Below the pieces are notes generated by a model. The model did no database searches. It saw nothing but the letters and a program-made list of their open reading frames with translations, and was not told the origin of the DNA. Made by a program: the position numbers and the translations under genes. Below are positions 1 through 10,000 of a stretch of DNA of 50,054 bases, one piece after another. The DNA comes from CAZDCD01 sp964503885 (GTDB lineage: Bacteria; Bacteroidota; Bacteroidia; Bacteroidales; UBA10428). The stretch is taken from contig CAZDCD010000031.1 in assembly GCA_964503885.1 (NCBI GenBank), forward strand, positions 1-50,054, given 5' to 3'. Each line of letters opens with the position of its first letter. The stretch's first letter is position 1.

Positions 1-44
1 TTATCCCCTTCAGGGTTATTTCATTTGTTGTTGGACTCTTTTAA

Positions 45-221
45 TTTATCCCCTTTGGAGCTGCCTTATTTGTTGTCCTCTTTGGAGTTATTATAAGATC
101 AAAAATACAGATTTTTCAAAAATTTAAACCATCGAATAAAGAAGAAGTATCCTCTCTAAACTGCAAGAATTGCTTTAAATCCGACAGTGGTTATCGGTGC
201 GAAAATCAAAGACTACCTTGA
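45..221 (+). pseudogene. possible C-terminal gene remnant with Cys motif
   Basis: This stop-free stretch of 58 codons has no ATG, GTG or TTG start. It would encode a hydrophobic segment followed by a basic linker and a short cysteine motif (CKNC, then RCEN eight residues later), ending at TGA 219-221. The hydrophobic-then-Cys pattern looks protein-like. An in-frame TAA at 42-44 separates it from another hydrophobic stretch that begins at the window edge. It could be the tail of a broken membrane protein gene or chance. I do not recognise the family. Confidence 0.2.
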
Positions 222-352
222 GACAGACCCTCACTCTGATTTTACTGCTGCTGCACCTGCCACTGCTGCTTATTCCTTACAAATAACATACTCCAAACTT
301 TCGACTCCGGTCTTCGGTTTGCCAACTCCAAACTCCGAACTTCCGACTTCCT
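222..352. other. intergenic low-complexity stretch
   Basis: This stretch contains a pyrimidine-rich, roughly repeating series of 'aactcc/gacttcc' units between about 290 and 350. I see no gene in it. The end of the yihY gene lies just downstream on the minus strand. Confidence 0.4.
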
Positions 353-1324
353 CTACCCCACCTCCGGCAACTGCAGTTCACCGACCTCTTCTTTTCCGTC
401 GAAATTCTTACGGGCATTATAAATGCTGACATTGAGCTCGAAACCCACCAACAGGGTGAGGGAATTGAAATTCATCCAGAGCATTAATGCAACAAGTGCA
501 CCTATGGACCCGAAGAATTTATTGAACTGTGCAAAATTGTTTACAAAATAGGAAAAACCGACCGAAGCAGCGAGAGTTAAAAGGGTAGCCAGTGTTGAAC
601 CTGCAGAGACGAATTTCCAGTGGCTTTTTCTTGCCGGAGCAAGGTAATAGAGAAACGAGATGGAAATGAAGGTCAGAATGACCAAAATTAACCACCGGCC
701 AATCAACAGCAAGTAATAGGTAAAGTCGAGGTCGATCATGTTCATTTCAACCAGGTTGTTGATTGCTATCTTGCTGAAAAACAAGAGAATCATTGCCACG
801 GTCACCAGGATAAAAAGGATGAGTACCAGCAGAATGGAAATAAACCGTCTCTGGAGCCATGACCTCGACTCGATGGTATGAAAGGTGCCGTTGAATGCCT
901 CGATCATACCGTGTATCCCCTTCTGGGCAAAAAAGAGCGCCACAACAAAACCAAACAGCTGCAACCCGCTACGTTTCATGAACAGTTCATCGAGCAACCC
1001 TTCGATTGCAATATAGGAATTCGTGGGAATTACATCATTCAGGATCTCAAGCAGCTCCTGCCTGAAATCTTTAATGGGCAGGTACGGGATCAGTGTCAGT
1101 AAGAAAATAATGGCCGGACCCAGTGCCAGCAGAAAATTGAATGCTACCGATGATGCCCGGGTATTGACCGAGCCCTTGGAAATGCCATTGAAAAAAAAAG
1201 TAAATACGTCATAAATGGGCACCTTATTAAAACCCGGGAATGATATCCTTCTCAGGTAATCACCCATCTGATGCATCTGCTTATTAAAAACCTTGTATGT
1301 CCGTTTGTGCAAATCGTTATCCAT
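353..1324 (-). CDS. YihY/virulence factor BrkB family membrane protein
   Basis: This is a 323-residue inner-membrane protein of the YihY/BrkB (formerly RNase BN) family. Hydrophobic segments fall near residues 60-85, 125-145, 165-190, 210-235, 245-270 and 280-305, giving about six helices. The family signature is near the C-terminus (FFGSIGALVALMLW followed by a polar GFELN helix). The family's function is not firmly established; it is not a ribonuclease despite the old name. The ATG at 1324 lies 6 nt after the nadC stop, so it is probably the last gene of a DUF4783-nadC-yihY operon. The C-terminal tail is short and acidic. Family assignment is confident; role is unknown. Confidence 0.88.
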   Translation of the reverse strand: MDNDLHKRTYKVFNKQMHQMGDYLRRISFPGFNKVPIYDVFTFFFNGISKGSVNTRASSVAFNFLLALGPAIIFLLTLIPYLPIKDFRQELLEILNDVIPTNSYIAIEGLLDELFMKRSGLQLFGFVVALFFAQKGIHGMIEAFNGTFHTIESRSWLQRRFISILLVLILFILVTVAMILLFFSKIAINNLVEMNMIDLDFTYYLLLIGRWLILVILTFISISFLYYLAPARKSHWKFVSAGSTLATLLTLAASVGFSYFVNNFAQFNKFFGSIGALVALMLWMNFNSLTLLVGFELNVSIYNARKNFDGKEEVGELQLPEVG

Positions 1325-1330
1325 ATTTCA

Positions 1331-2176
1331 TCATTCGATGGCTTTGAGGCTCATATCCAGGCTGCTGATCTGGTGTGTCAGCGCACCCACAGATATATAA
1401 TCCACACCGCATACTGCATAATCACGTATGTTTTCGAGGGTAATACCACCCGAAGATTCCGTTTTGTAACGTCCGCCGATGATGCCGACAGCCTCACGGG
1501 TTTCACCTACCTTAAAATTGTCAAGAAGTATCCTGTCGATATTTCCCACCCTGATGATTTCCCGGACATCGGCAAGTGATCTGGCTTCAACCACTACAGG
1601 CAGTCTCATCTGCTTTTCCGTAAGATAAACCGTAACACGCCTGATTGCAGTTTCTATACTTCCCGCGAAATCAATATGATTATCCTTGATAAGGATCATG
1701 TCGTATAACCCCCATCGGTGATTCTCACCACCCCCGGTCCTCACGGCCATTTTTTCCAGGAAACGCATGCCCGGAGTTGTTTTTCTGGTATCGAGAATTT
1801 TTGTATGAAGTCCTTTCACTGCACTCACATACCTGCGTGTAGCAGTGGCGATGCCGCTCATGCGTTGCACGATATTCAATACCAGTCTTTCGGCCTGAAG
1901 GATAGATAAGATCCTGCCACCGGCTATTAATGCAATCTCTCCTGGGTTGACCTCTGCCCCGTCCTTCAGCAACAGGTTAACCTCCAGCACAGGATCAACC
2001 TTTTTGAAAATGCGAAACGCAATTTCAATCCCGGCAAGAATACCTTTTTCTTTGATGATCAGCTGAGCTTTGCCTTCAGCATCAGACGGAATGCAGGCAA
2101 GTGATGTATGGTCCCCGTCACCAAGATCTTCAGCAATAGCAGTGAAAATAAAACGATCAAGATAGTTATTATTCAT
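1331..2176 (-). CDS. nadC: nicotinate-nucleotide pyrophosphorylase (carboxylating)
   Basis: This is a 281-residue quinolinate phosphoribosyltransferase, which converts quinolinate and PRPP to nicotinate mononucleotide in de novo NAD synthesis. The N-terminal domain begins with the usual ALAEDLGDGD-like motif (here AIAEDLGDGDHTS). The barrel carries LDTRKTTPGMR and RTGGGENHRWGLYD with the downstream ILIKDNH motif, all substrate-binding elements. The C-terminus has the phosphate-binding SGGITLENI. Length is normal for the family. The ATG at 2176 overlaps the upstream DUF4783 gene by 8 nt, implying translational coupling. nadA and nadB are not in the window. Confidence 0.96.
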   Translation of the reverse strand: MNNNYLDRFIFTAIAEDLGDGDHTSLACIPSDAEGKAQLIIKEKGILAGIEIAFRIFKKVDPVLEVNLLLKDGAEVNPGEIALIAGGRILSILQAERLVLNIVQRMSGIATATRRYVSAVKGLHTKILDTRKTTPGMRFLEKMAVRTGGGENHRWGLYDMILIKDNHIDFAGSIETAIRRVTVYLTEKQMRLPVVVEARSLADVREIIRVGNIDRILLDNFKVGETREAVGIIGGRYKTESSGGITLENIRDYAVCGVDYISVGALTHQISSLDMSLKAIE

Positions 2177-2576
2177 TCTCCTTCTCGATTCTCAGCTGAT
2201 GTATATAGGACTGATTTTCACTCATTTTTATCAACATAGTAACTCGAAATTCACCATCGGAGGAGAATAATGTACCGATACCGTATCGTGAACCTTCTTT
2301 ACCGCCTTTATGCAATATGGTAAAATTATTTGGCACATGTTTTGAGAAAAAATCACGTATGATGAGTTCGGCTTGTCCCTTGCTGTAAATTCCTTCAATG
2401 TCGTTTACCGTGAGTTCAATATTGGTGAAGAAATATTTCGATAATGCAGCAGCATTCCCGCTCTTCATCGCAACAAGTATGCCCTCGGGGATATCACCCT
2501 GATCGGGACCGGGAATTACAGATGAGAAAAAAATTAGGGTACATATCACTATAATGGATTGTTTGATTAGTTTCAT
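2169..2576 (-). CDS. DUF4783 domain-containing exported protein
   Basis: This is a 135-residue protein with an N-terminal signal-like hydrophobic segment (residues about 7-22) followed by a small alpha/beta domain of about 100 residues. It resembles the Bacteroidota DUF4783 family, which has an NTF2-like appearance (motifs IPEGILVAMKSGNA, SKGQAELIIRDFF and a GIGTLFSSDGEFRV strand region). The function is unknown. It is the first gene of the minus-strand operon and overlaps nadC, an arrangement I associate with other Bacteroidota genomes. The divergent rlmH begins 92 nt away, so both share one AT-rich intergenic region. Confidence 0.78.
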   Translation of the reverse strand: MKLIKQSIIVICTLIFFSSVIPGPDQGDIPEGILVAMKSGNAAALSKYFFTNIELTVNDIEGIYSKGQAELIIRDFFSKHVPNNFTILHKGGKEGSRYGIGTLFSSDGEFRVTMLIKMSENQSYIHQLRIEKENE

Positions 2577-2597
2577 TTTATTTATAAATTATAAATT

Positions 2598-2605
2598 TAA
2601 TTTTG
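2598..2605 (+). promoter_or_regulatory. candidate -7 element for rlmH
   Basis: TAATTTTG matches the Bacteroidota -7 consensus TAnnTTTG and lies 64 nt upstream of the rlmH ATG. I see no good -33 TTG at the usual distance, so this is a weak call. The 92-bp region is AT-rich and also has to serve the divergent DUF4783 gene. Confidence 0.3.
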
Positions 2606-2668
2606 ATAAAACAAAAATCAAACCAAAACTTTTCGCAAGTTAAAATTTATTTATAACAATACAAACAT

Positions 2669-3142
2669 ATGAAGATAACACTAATAAATACGGGAAAGAC
2701 ACATGAAAAACACATTAGAGAAGGTGTTGATCTGTACATTAAGCGTTTGCAAAAATATGTGCCTGTTGCCGTTGTGGATATTCCCGAAATAAAAGGTGCC
2801 GGAGGAGTCACATCCGAAAAGCAGAAAGTTATGGAAGGAACTGCGTTGATCAGGCAAATGGCCAGACACGATTATATAATAGTGCTCGATGAAAAAGGGG
2901 TGGAATTCGGATCGGAAGAATTTGCCGAACACATGCAAAAGATCATGAACAGGGGATACAAATCGCTGGCATTCATCACGGGAGGTGCATTTGGCTTTTC
3001 AAGGGAGGTGTATTCTAAATCGGATGAACGCATTTCACTTTCGCGCATGACCTTTCCGCATCAGCTGGTACGGTTGATCTTTATTGAGCAGTTATACAGG
3101 GCATTTACCATTTTGAATAACGAACCCTATCACCATATCTGA
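2669..3142 (+). CDS. rlmH: 23S rRNA (pseudouridine1915-N3)-methyltransferase RlmH
   Basis: This is a 157-residue SPOUT-class methyltransferase that methylates pseudouridine 1915 in helix 69 of 23S rRNA on assembled 70S ribosomes, using S-adenosylmethionine. Diagnostic elements are LDEKGVEFGSEEFA, the knot motif FITGGAFGFS, and the C-terminal LSRMTFPHQLVRLIFIEQLYR ending in NEPYHH, which is nearly universal. The length equals that of well-studied members (about 155-159). The start ATG at 2669 is the only one that preserves the N-terminal strand MKITLINTGKT. It is followed 38 nt later by the histidine kinase gene. Confidence 0.97.
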   Translation: MKITLINTGKTHEKHIREGVDLYIKRLQKYVPVAVVDIPEIKGAGGVTSEKQKVMEGTALIRQMARHDYIIVLDEKGVEFGSEEFAEHMQKIMNRGYKSLAFITGGAFGFSREVYSKSDERISLSRMTFPHQLVRLIFIEQLYRAFTILNNEPYHHI

Positions 3143-3180
3143 TTATTTGTCTATTTTTAAATGCTGTAAATGGGCAAAAG

Positions 3181-6100
3181 ATGAACAATATACAAAAACT
3201 CACACTAGCATTACTCACTACGCTGTTACTTGCCCTCCTTTCTTCGTATTTTTTGTCGAAGGCAAAATACAACCACAGGGATGCGGCCCGTTTCCAGAAA
3301 AAGCTTGACCGGCAGGTAGAACTGCTCGACCAGACCGTCAAAAACCTGTTCCGTTCAGGTGACATTGAACCGTTCGAATCACTCAGAAACAAAGGGATTA
3401 TAATCCTTGCCTACCGCAATGATTCCATTTACAACTGGACCGATAACAGTATCGAGTTCCCCGATCTATATAATTCGGCATATTATGAAAAAAAACTGGT
3501 CTTCAACCTGAATACATGGTATGTCTGCAAAACTTACGCAAACCTTCCGTACAGGGTGATTGGATTTATTACCCTCAAACATGAATATTCTGAAGAGAAC
3601 AGGTTTCTGAAAAGCGGGTTTCAGCGAACGTTCAACCTCCCTCCCGAAATTGATATTTACCCCGAAAAAAAAGACGGTGCCTTATGGGTAAATGACTGGA
3701 ACGGGAATTTTCTGCTGAGCCTTATAACTGCAGGAATACCCAAATATCAGGTTCTCCGGAAATATTTACCTGCTATACTGTATTTTTTGAGTTTCATAAT
3801 CCTTCTGCAGCTTTTCACCGTGTATATGAAAAGACTACCGCAGGGAATACAGAAAAACTGGGCCATAACCGGAATGGGGTTGTTGTTCTTACTGTTCCGG
3901 TTTTCTCAGACTATATTCCGTATTCCCCTTGCATTATACCATATTGAGCTCTTCAGTCCGGTTTATTTTGCCAATTCGGAATTGCTGCCCTCACTCGGAG
4001 ATCTGCTTCTGAACACCATCATTATTTTTTTCCTGATCATTGCTTTCCACCGTGATTTTTACATACGGGTAAAAACTTCTGCAACCCGAACCAGAACGAG
4101 CACTCTGCAGATCATATGCATGATCTTTTTTGTCGGGTTCATTCTTTATGTGTATTATATCTTTAAGAGTCTTATCGACAACTCAAGCATCTCTTTTGAG
4201 GCCTACAAGCTCACAGGACTTTCTGTATTCAGCCTGGTGGGACTGATCATTATCGGGCTCAATTTTGTGTCTGTGGTGTTCATCCTCGATAAAATAATTA
4301 CAATCTGTAAAAAGAATACCACCATTGAAAAGATGATCTTTATTTTTTCCATGGTCTTTATCCTTTCCCTCATTTCGCTGTCCTTCTCCGGATTCAGGAT
4401 CGATCCCTATTCCGCACTGTTCTTTTTTATCATATTTATCATCATTGCGATCATAAAATACCGGAGAGAAAGCCTTTACAATTACAGTATCATGGTCATT
4501 CTGGTCCTGCTCTTCTCAGTGTATTCGGTTTATTTTATTTCCGTGACCACTTCCCAGAAAGAAAGGCAAAATATGATCATCCTTGCCGAAAATCTCGCCA
4601 CGGAGCACGATCCGGTAGCAGAACTGTTGCTGGAAGAGATGAGTGGTAAAATGGAAAATGACAGGAATCTCGCTGCCATGCTGCATGATATGAACGTAAG
4701 CTACCAGAATATTTATGATTACCTGCATAACAATTATTTCAGCGGATTCTGGGGCAAATACAATTTTCAGTTTTTCGATTGCAGACCATATGATAGTGTG
4801 ATCTTTGAAGTGCCCGTAGAATATAACTACCCGTGTTACGAATTCTTCAACGGACTTATTGGTGACAAAGGAATGCAACTGCCGAATTCACGATTCTATT
4901 ACATCAATAATCTGAACGGAAAAATAAACTATCTCGGGAGGATCAGGTTTGCCGATCGGTCGCAGGACAACGAAATAACCCTTTTTATTGAACTGGAATC
5001 AAGGCTTGTTTCTGAAAATCTGGGCTATCCTGAGGTGTTGCTGAATGAAAACCTTAGAAGCGAACCGTATATGAAAGAATATTCCTATGCCAAATACCAT
5101 AAGAATATCCTTATAACCCAGTCGGGAAGCTTTCATTACAGCCTCGACAGAAAAGTGTATGACGAACAACAGGCGGAATATGCATTCCTCCGTTTTGACA
5201 ATTATGATCACCTGGTATATAACATCGATAGTGAAAATACGATCATCCTGAGCAAACCTTCGGTAACCTTTTTTGATTTGCTGATATCCTTTTCATATAT
5301 CTTTGCATTCTTTTATATTTTGCTTGTTACCACCCTCCTTGTGATCAATCTTTCACAGCTTGACCGGCCGGTCAGCTTCAATTTTAAGAATAAGATACAG
5401 GTAGCCATTATCTCCATACTTCTGCTTTCCCTGATCCTCATCGGTGGCGGTACCATATATTTCAGCATTGAGCAATACCAGAAAAAGAACAACGACAATA
5501 TCAGCGAAAAGATCCAGTCGGTGTATATTGAACTTGATCATAAGCTGGCTTATGAGAATGAGCTTGATATGTACTGGTCGTCGGCTGATTACAGCAACCT
5601 CACACAGCTTCTGGTAAAGTTTTCCGATGTTTTTTATACCGATATAAACCTGTACAGTCCCCTTGGTGACCTGCTGGCCACTTCGAGGCCCGAGATCTTT
5701 GAGCAGGGACTCATAGGCACTAAGATGAATCCCGATGCTTACCTGAAACTCGATAAGGAGAACAGGGCGGAGTATATTCATCGCGAACAGATCGGAAAGC
5801 TGAAATACCTGTCGGCTTATGTGCCATTTATCAATTCAAACAATAAATTACTGGCTTACCTTAACCTTCCTTATTTTACAAAGGAAGACCGTCTCAGAAG
5901 AGAGATCACCACGTTGGTGGTGGCTGTTGTAAATGTCTATGTCCTTCTTATCCTGCTTACGATTGCAGTTGCGATATTCATATCCGATAAGATCACGAAA
6001 CCCTTGCGCCTTCTGCAGGAGAAGTTCGGAGAGATCGATCTGCTGAAAGATCATGAACTTATCGAGTACAACGGGTCGGATGAGGTGGCAGGACTGATCT

Positions 6101-6855
6101 CGGAATACAACAGGATGGTGCAGGAACTGCACCGGAGTGCGGAACTGCTTGCCCGGTCGGAACGCGAAAGTGCCTGGCGGGAAATGGCGAGACAGATCGC
6201 TCATGAGATCAAAAATCCGCTTACCCCTATGAAGCTTACCATACAGCACCTTCAGAGGGCATGGAAAGATAAAAAAGAAAACTACAACGAGATCCAGGAA
6301 AAAGTGACCCGTACGCTTATCGAACAGATCGACAACCTCTCGAAGATCGCATCCGAATTCTCAAATTTTGCCCAGATGCCCAAAGCCAGGAATGAAAAGC
6401 TCAATCTCACGAAAAAGCTAAAAGATACCCTTGCCCTGTTTTCGGGTTCCGGAAATGCCAAAATTATTTTTCACAACAATGCCCGTAACGATGTGGTTAT
6501 CTTTGCCGATAAAGAGCAGATCTCGAGGGTGTTTATAAATCTTGTAAACAATGGTCTGCAGTCAATTCCCGATGAACGCAAGGGTAGAATTGACGTCACA
6601 ATTGATGAGCACAGCGGTAAGGCAATAGTGCGGGTCAGCGATAACGGCAAAGGTATTCCCGATGAACTGAAGGATAAGCTGTTCATGCCGAACTTTACCA
6701 CTAAATCGAGCGGCATGGGTCTGGGACTGGCCATCTCAAAGAGCATAATCGAAAACAATAAGGGAACCATACGGTTTGAAACTGCGTATAACACTGGAAC
6801 GACTTTTATCATTGAACTGCCTGTGTACGCGGAATCATCAAGAGATACTGAATAA
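3181..6855 (+). CDS. large multi-spanning sensor histidine kinase (NtrY-like core)
   Basis: This is a 1224-residue membrane histidine kinase. An N-terminal helix (about 8-26) is followed by a periplasmic segment, then a block of roughly ten hydrophobic helices (about 195-460). A soluble region follows to about 690, then two helices (about 700-760), a second extracytoplasmic domain (about 765-905) and a last helix (about 912-935). HAMP covers about 933-985. The kinase core has the H box at His1008 (ARQIAHEIKNPLTPMK), the N box near 1118-1128 (FINLVNNGLQS), a DNGKGIP G1 box and a GMGLGLAIS G2 box. The H box resembles NtrY-type kinases. There is no receiver or DNA-binding domain and no adjacent response regulator, so the partner is unknown. 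The signal sensed cannot be read from sequence. Confidence 0.9.
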   Translation: MNNIQKLTLALLTTLLLALLSSYFLSKAKYNHRDAARFQKKLDRQVELLDQTVKNLFRSGDIEPFESLRNKGIIILAYRNDSIYNWTDNSIEFPDLYNSAYYEKKLVFNLNTWYVCKTYANLPYRVIGFITLKHEYSEENRFLKSGFQRTFNLPPEIDIYPEKKDGALWVNDWNGNFLLSLITAGIPKYQVLRKYLPAILYFLSFIILLQLFTVYMKRLPQGIQKNWAITGMGLLFLLFRFSQTIFRIPLALYHIELFSPVYFANSELLPSLGDLLLNTIIIFFLIIAFHRDFYIRVKTSATRTRTSTLQIICMIFFVGFILYVYYIFKSLIDNSSISFEAYKLTGLSVFSLVGLIIIGLNFVSVVFILDKIITICKKNTTIEKMIFIFSMVFILSLISLSFSGFRIDPYSALFFFIIFIIIAIIKYRRESLYNYSIMVILVLLFSVYSVYFISVTTSQKERQNMIILAENLATEHDPVAELLLEEMSGKMENDRNLAAMLHDMNVSYQNIYDYLHNNYFSGFWGKYNFQFFDCRPYDSVIFEVPVEYNYPCYEFFNGLIGDKGMQLPNSRFYYINNLNGKINYLGRIRFADRSQDNEITLFIELESRLVSENLGYPEVLLNENLRSEPYMKEYSYAKYHKNILITQSGSFHYSLDRKVYDEQQAEYAFLRFDNYDHLVYNIDSENTIILSKPSVTFFDLLISFSYIFAFFYILLVTTLLVINLSQLDRPVSFNFKNKIQVAIISILLLSLILIGGGTIYFSIEQYQKKNNDNISEKIQSVYIELDHKLAYENELDMYWSSADYSNLTQLLVKFSDVFYTDINLYSPLGDLLATSRPEIFEQGLIGTKMNPDAYLKLDKENRAEYIHREQIGKLKYLSAYVPFINSNNKLLAYLNLPYFTKEDRLRREITTLVVAVVNVYVLLILLTIAVAIFISDKITKPLRLLQEKFGEIDLLKDHELIEYNGSDEVAGLISEYNRMVQELHRSAELLARSERESAWREMARQIAHEIKNPLTPMKLTIQHLQRAWKDKKENYNEIQEKVTRTLIEQIDNLSKIASEFSNFAQMPKARNEKLNLTKKLKDTLALFSGSGNAKIIFHNNARNDVVIFADKEQISRVFINLVNNGLQSIPDERKGRIDVTIDEHSGKAIVRVSDNGKGIPDELKDKLFMPNFTTKSSGMGLGLAISKSIIENNKGTIRFETAYNTGTTFIIELPVYAESSRDTE

Positions 6856-7015
6856 GCTGCGTATCACGGTTATCAAGGATGTCTGATTATCTGCAGTATA
6901 GCTTTAAATATTGATATTGTGTTAATATTCAATACAATATGGAATACTTGTGTAATTAAACTCCTCATTTTGTTAATGTTAATAAATTGTTAAAAAGACC
7001 AAGGGATATTTTTTC

Positions 7016-7023
7016 TATATTTG
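7016..7023 (+). promoter_or_regulatory. candidate -7 element for the adhesin block
   Basis: TATATTTG matches TAnnTTTG 29 nt before the chosen GTG start of the adhesin gene. No TTG sits at 18-21 nt upstream, so only half the promoter is supported. The 186-bp gap before this gene is the natural place for a promoter of the 7052-17168 block. Confidence 0.3.
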
Positions 7024-7051
7024 GTTTACTGAACCGCAAATTTTGACCGTT

Positions 7052-10000
7052 GTGAAGAAGATCATTTTAATACCTGCAGTATTATTCTTCGTTATTGGCC
7101 ATAGTTCGTCGCAGTCGATCAGCGGCATCGTGAACCATTACCTACGGGTGAGTTCAATAAACGGCGATACGGTGAATTATTATAATGATGCCGGTGAAGA
7201 GGCTTTTTTTACTGAAGGCGATAAGGTGCTGATGATCCAGATGACAGGGACTACTTATGATCTTATTGGTGGTGAAGGTAATCGTGGTGAATATGTTGGA
7301 GGTGCGGGATCATTTATTTCTTATAAGAATTGCGGAAGTTATGAAATTCTCCAGATTGCCGAAATATTTCCGGGTACGAATAAAATACTATTTACTGCCA
7401 ATTTTCTAAATGCATACGATAACGACGAGAAAATTCAACTGGTAAAAGTTGCGGAATATGAAAATGCAACCATTAATAGCACAATTTATGCAAAAGACTG
7501 GGACGGTGACAGCACCGGAGGAATAGCAGCCCTGATCGTTTACGATACATTAAAGATGCAAGCAAATATTGATGTTGGCAGGAAAGGATTTCAGGGCGCC
7601 CAACCTGAACTGAATTTTACTGGATTATGCAGATCTGAACCCGATACGGTCAATTTTTTACCCACTGAGTTCAATCGTGCCGGCAACAAAGGAGAAGGAA
7701 ATATGACTACGACCTTTCCATATACAAAGGGGGTATTTTATAATGCCACAGGAGGTGGGGGTGGAAACGGACTTTACTCCGGTGGCGGAGGTGGAAGTAA
7801 TTTTGGATCTGGAGGCCTGGGAGGAAGACAGGATATGTCATGTGGCACGAATCATCTGGCATTGGGCGGGATGCTTGATAATAGTTTATATAGTGCCCAA
7901 AAAATTACAATGGGAGGTGGCGGTGGTTCTGGTGTTCAGGGCCCTGCAAACCTGGCTTCAAAAGGAGGTGATGGTGGCGGTATTGCGATTATCATGGCCA
8001 ACGTACTTGTCATCAATGGACGAAAGATCCTGGCAAAAGGAGAGGATGTACCTAGTCCGAGAGTTACTGCAAGCGGAGGTGGCGGTGGTGGAGGCGGAAC
8101 AATATTGCTTGATGTGAATACTTATTTAGGTAGTTTCGATTCCTTATCGGTGAGAGGAGGAAGAGGAGGCAATACTTATACCACAGGGACAGGAGGCGGC
8201 GGAGGTGGCGGAGTTATATGGCATTCGGGATTGAGTATTCCTGTTACTAAAATAGATACGGCTTTTGGAGCTCCGGGATCACCCCAGGGAACGCCTACGC
8301 AGGGTTCAAACGGAAGCTATGGAAGACTTTTTAAATCGCTTATTCTTCCGTTAAACGGTTTTCTTTTTAATACCATTAAAGGAATAGATTCTGTGTGTGC
8401 CGGTCAGCGACCCGGTTTAATAACAGGCAGTCAACCTAAGGGAGGAAACGATATATTTGCATACAAATGGCAGGACAGTACCGATGCCACAACATGGAAT
8501 ACAATACCCGGTGCAATTCAGAAAGATTTTACTCCGGACACGCTTTACGAATCCACTCACTTCAGAAGAATTGTCACCTCTGAAAATGCCAACGGAACGA
8601 TTACCGATATCAGTAAATCGGTAGAAGTGTATGTATACCCTGCAATAGGGAATAATATTGTCTATGGGAACGACACCATCTGCTCAGGAAATTCACCATT
8701 GCCAATAACCGGTACGAACGAACCAACCGGAGGTGACGGCACAAATTATACCTTCCAATGGCTTCAGAGTGCAAACGGCGATACTTATGACCTCGCCGGA
8801 ATTGAAACAGATTCCTATGTGCCCCTTTCACCCGGTACACTCACGCAAACCATGTATTACAGCCGTCTGGTGACATCTGCGGGATATTGCCGCGATACCA
8901 GCAATATGGTGGTAGTATTGGTAGCGCCACAGATTACCGGGAATAATTTCATGACGCCCGACACCACGGTGTGTGAAAACCAGAATCCTGAACTTGCGGC
9001 GCCTGTGCCTGTATATGGCTTCGGCACATTCACCTACCTGTGGCAGAAATCTGAAACCGGCAGTTGGTCCGATATTCCCGGCAGCAACACAGCAGATCTT
9101 TTTACAGGACCATTAAGCCGGACCACACTCTTCAGGCGTGTGGTGCATTCCGGTGACGAACCGCTGGGGTGTGTCGATACGTCAGGCTCCAAGACTGTAA
9201 ATGTGCTGCCGTCGATCACTAACAACTCAATTCACGGAACAACCGCTTATGCCTGTTACAATTCCTCCAAACAATTAACTGCCGCCACTCCACAGAACGG
9301 CAGTCAGGGCAACTATGCCTATACATGGCAGAGCAGCGGCAATTTAAGCACATGGTCTGACATCTCCGGCGCAAACAGCCTGAGCTATACCGTTCCGGAA
9401 CTCACGACTTCCAGGTACTTCAGGAGGATCGTTTTCTCATCGGCCACAGCCCGCGAATGCAGCGATACAAGCGACTATATCCGGGTGCTCCTCAACCAGC
9501 TTCCGACAGGCGATATTGTAAATTCTGAAGACACCATATGCGCCGGCGAGTCGGCCTGGGTGAGGTTCACGGTTAGCGGAGTTCATGGACCGTGGGATGT
9601 GACGGTCGGCAATGGCACAGTTTCCGAAACCAAAGAAGGGATACAGACCGCAGGCTCGGATTCCGTTCTTATGGTCTTCAATGAATCCCAGACCATACAA
9701 ATCCTGTCGATTGTCGACGACAGCCTCTGCTCAGCCAATATTGACCTGACTTCCGGTCAGGCTCTGGTCGAGGTATATGAAGTGCCGCAAGCCGATGCGG
9801 GAGAAGACAATGAAGTATGCGGGTTGCAGGCTGTACTCAGTGCACAAAAGAATATTCCGGGATCCGCCGGCAACTGGTCTGTACAGCGGGGTTCATTTGA
9901 TGATCCGTCGCTTGAAAATGCGACCGTCACCATGCAGACTTACGGCCCGGCTTCCCTGAAGTGGACCGAAACGAACTGGAAGTGTATGGATTCGGACAGC

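Noticed and set aside
1..352. CDS 187-429
   Set aside because: It is low-complexity Ala/Thr/Pro sequence overlapping the end of yihY on the other strand, with no family features.
7743..8117. 124-residue frame within the glycine-rich part of the adhesin
   Set aside because: It is an out-of-frame reading of the repetitive GGN codons of the adhesin gene.
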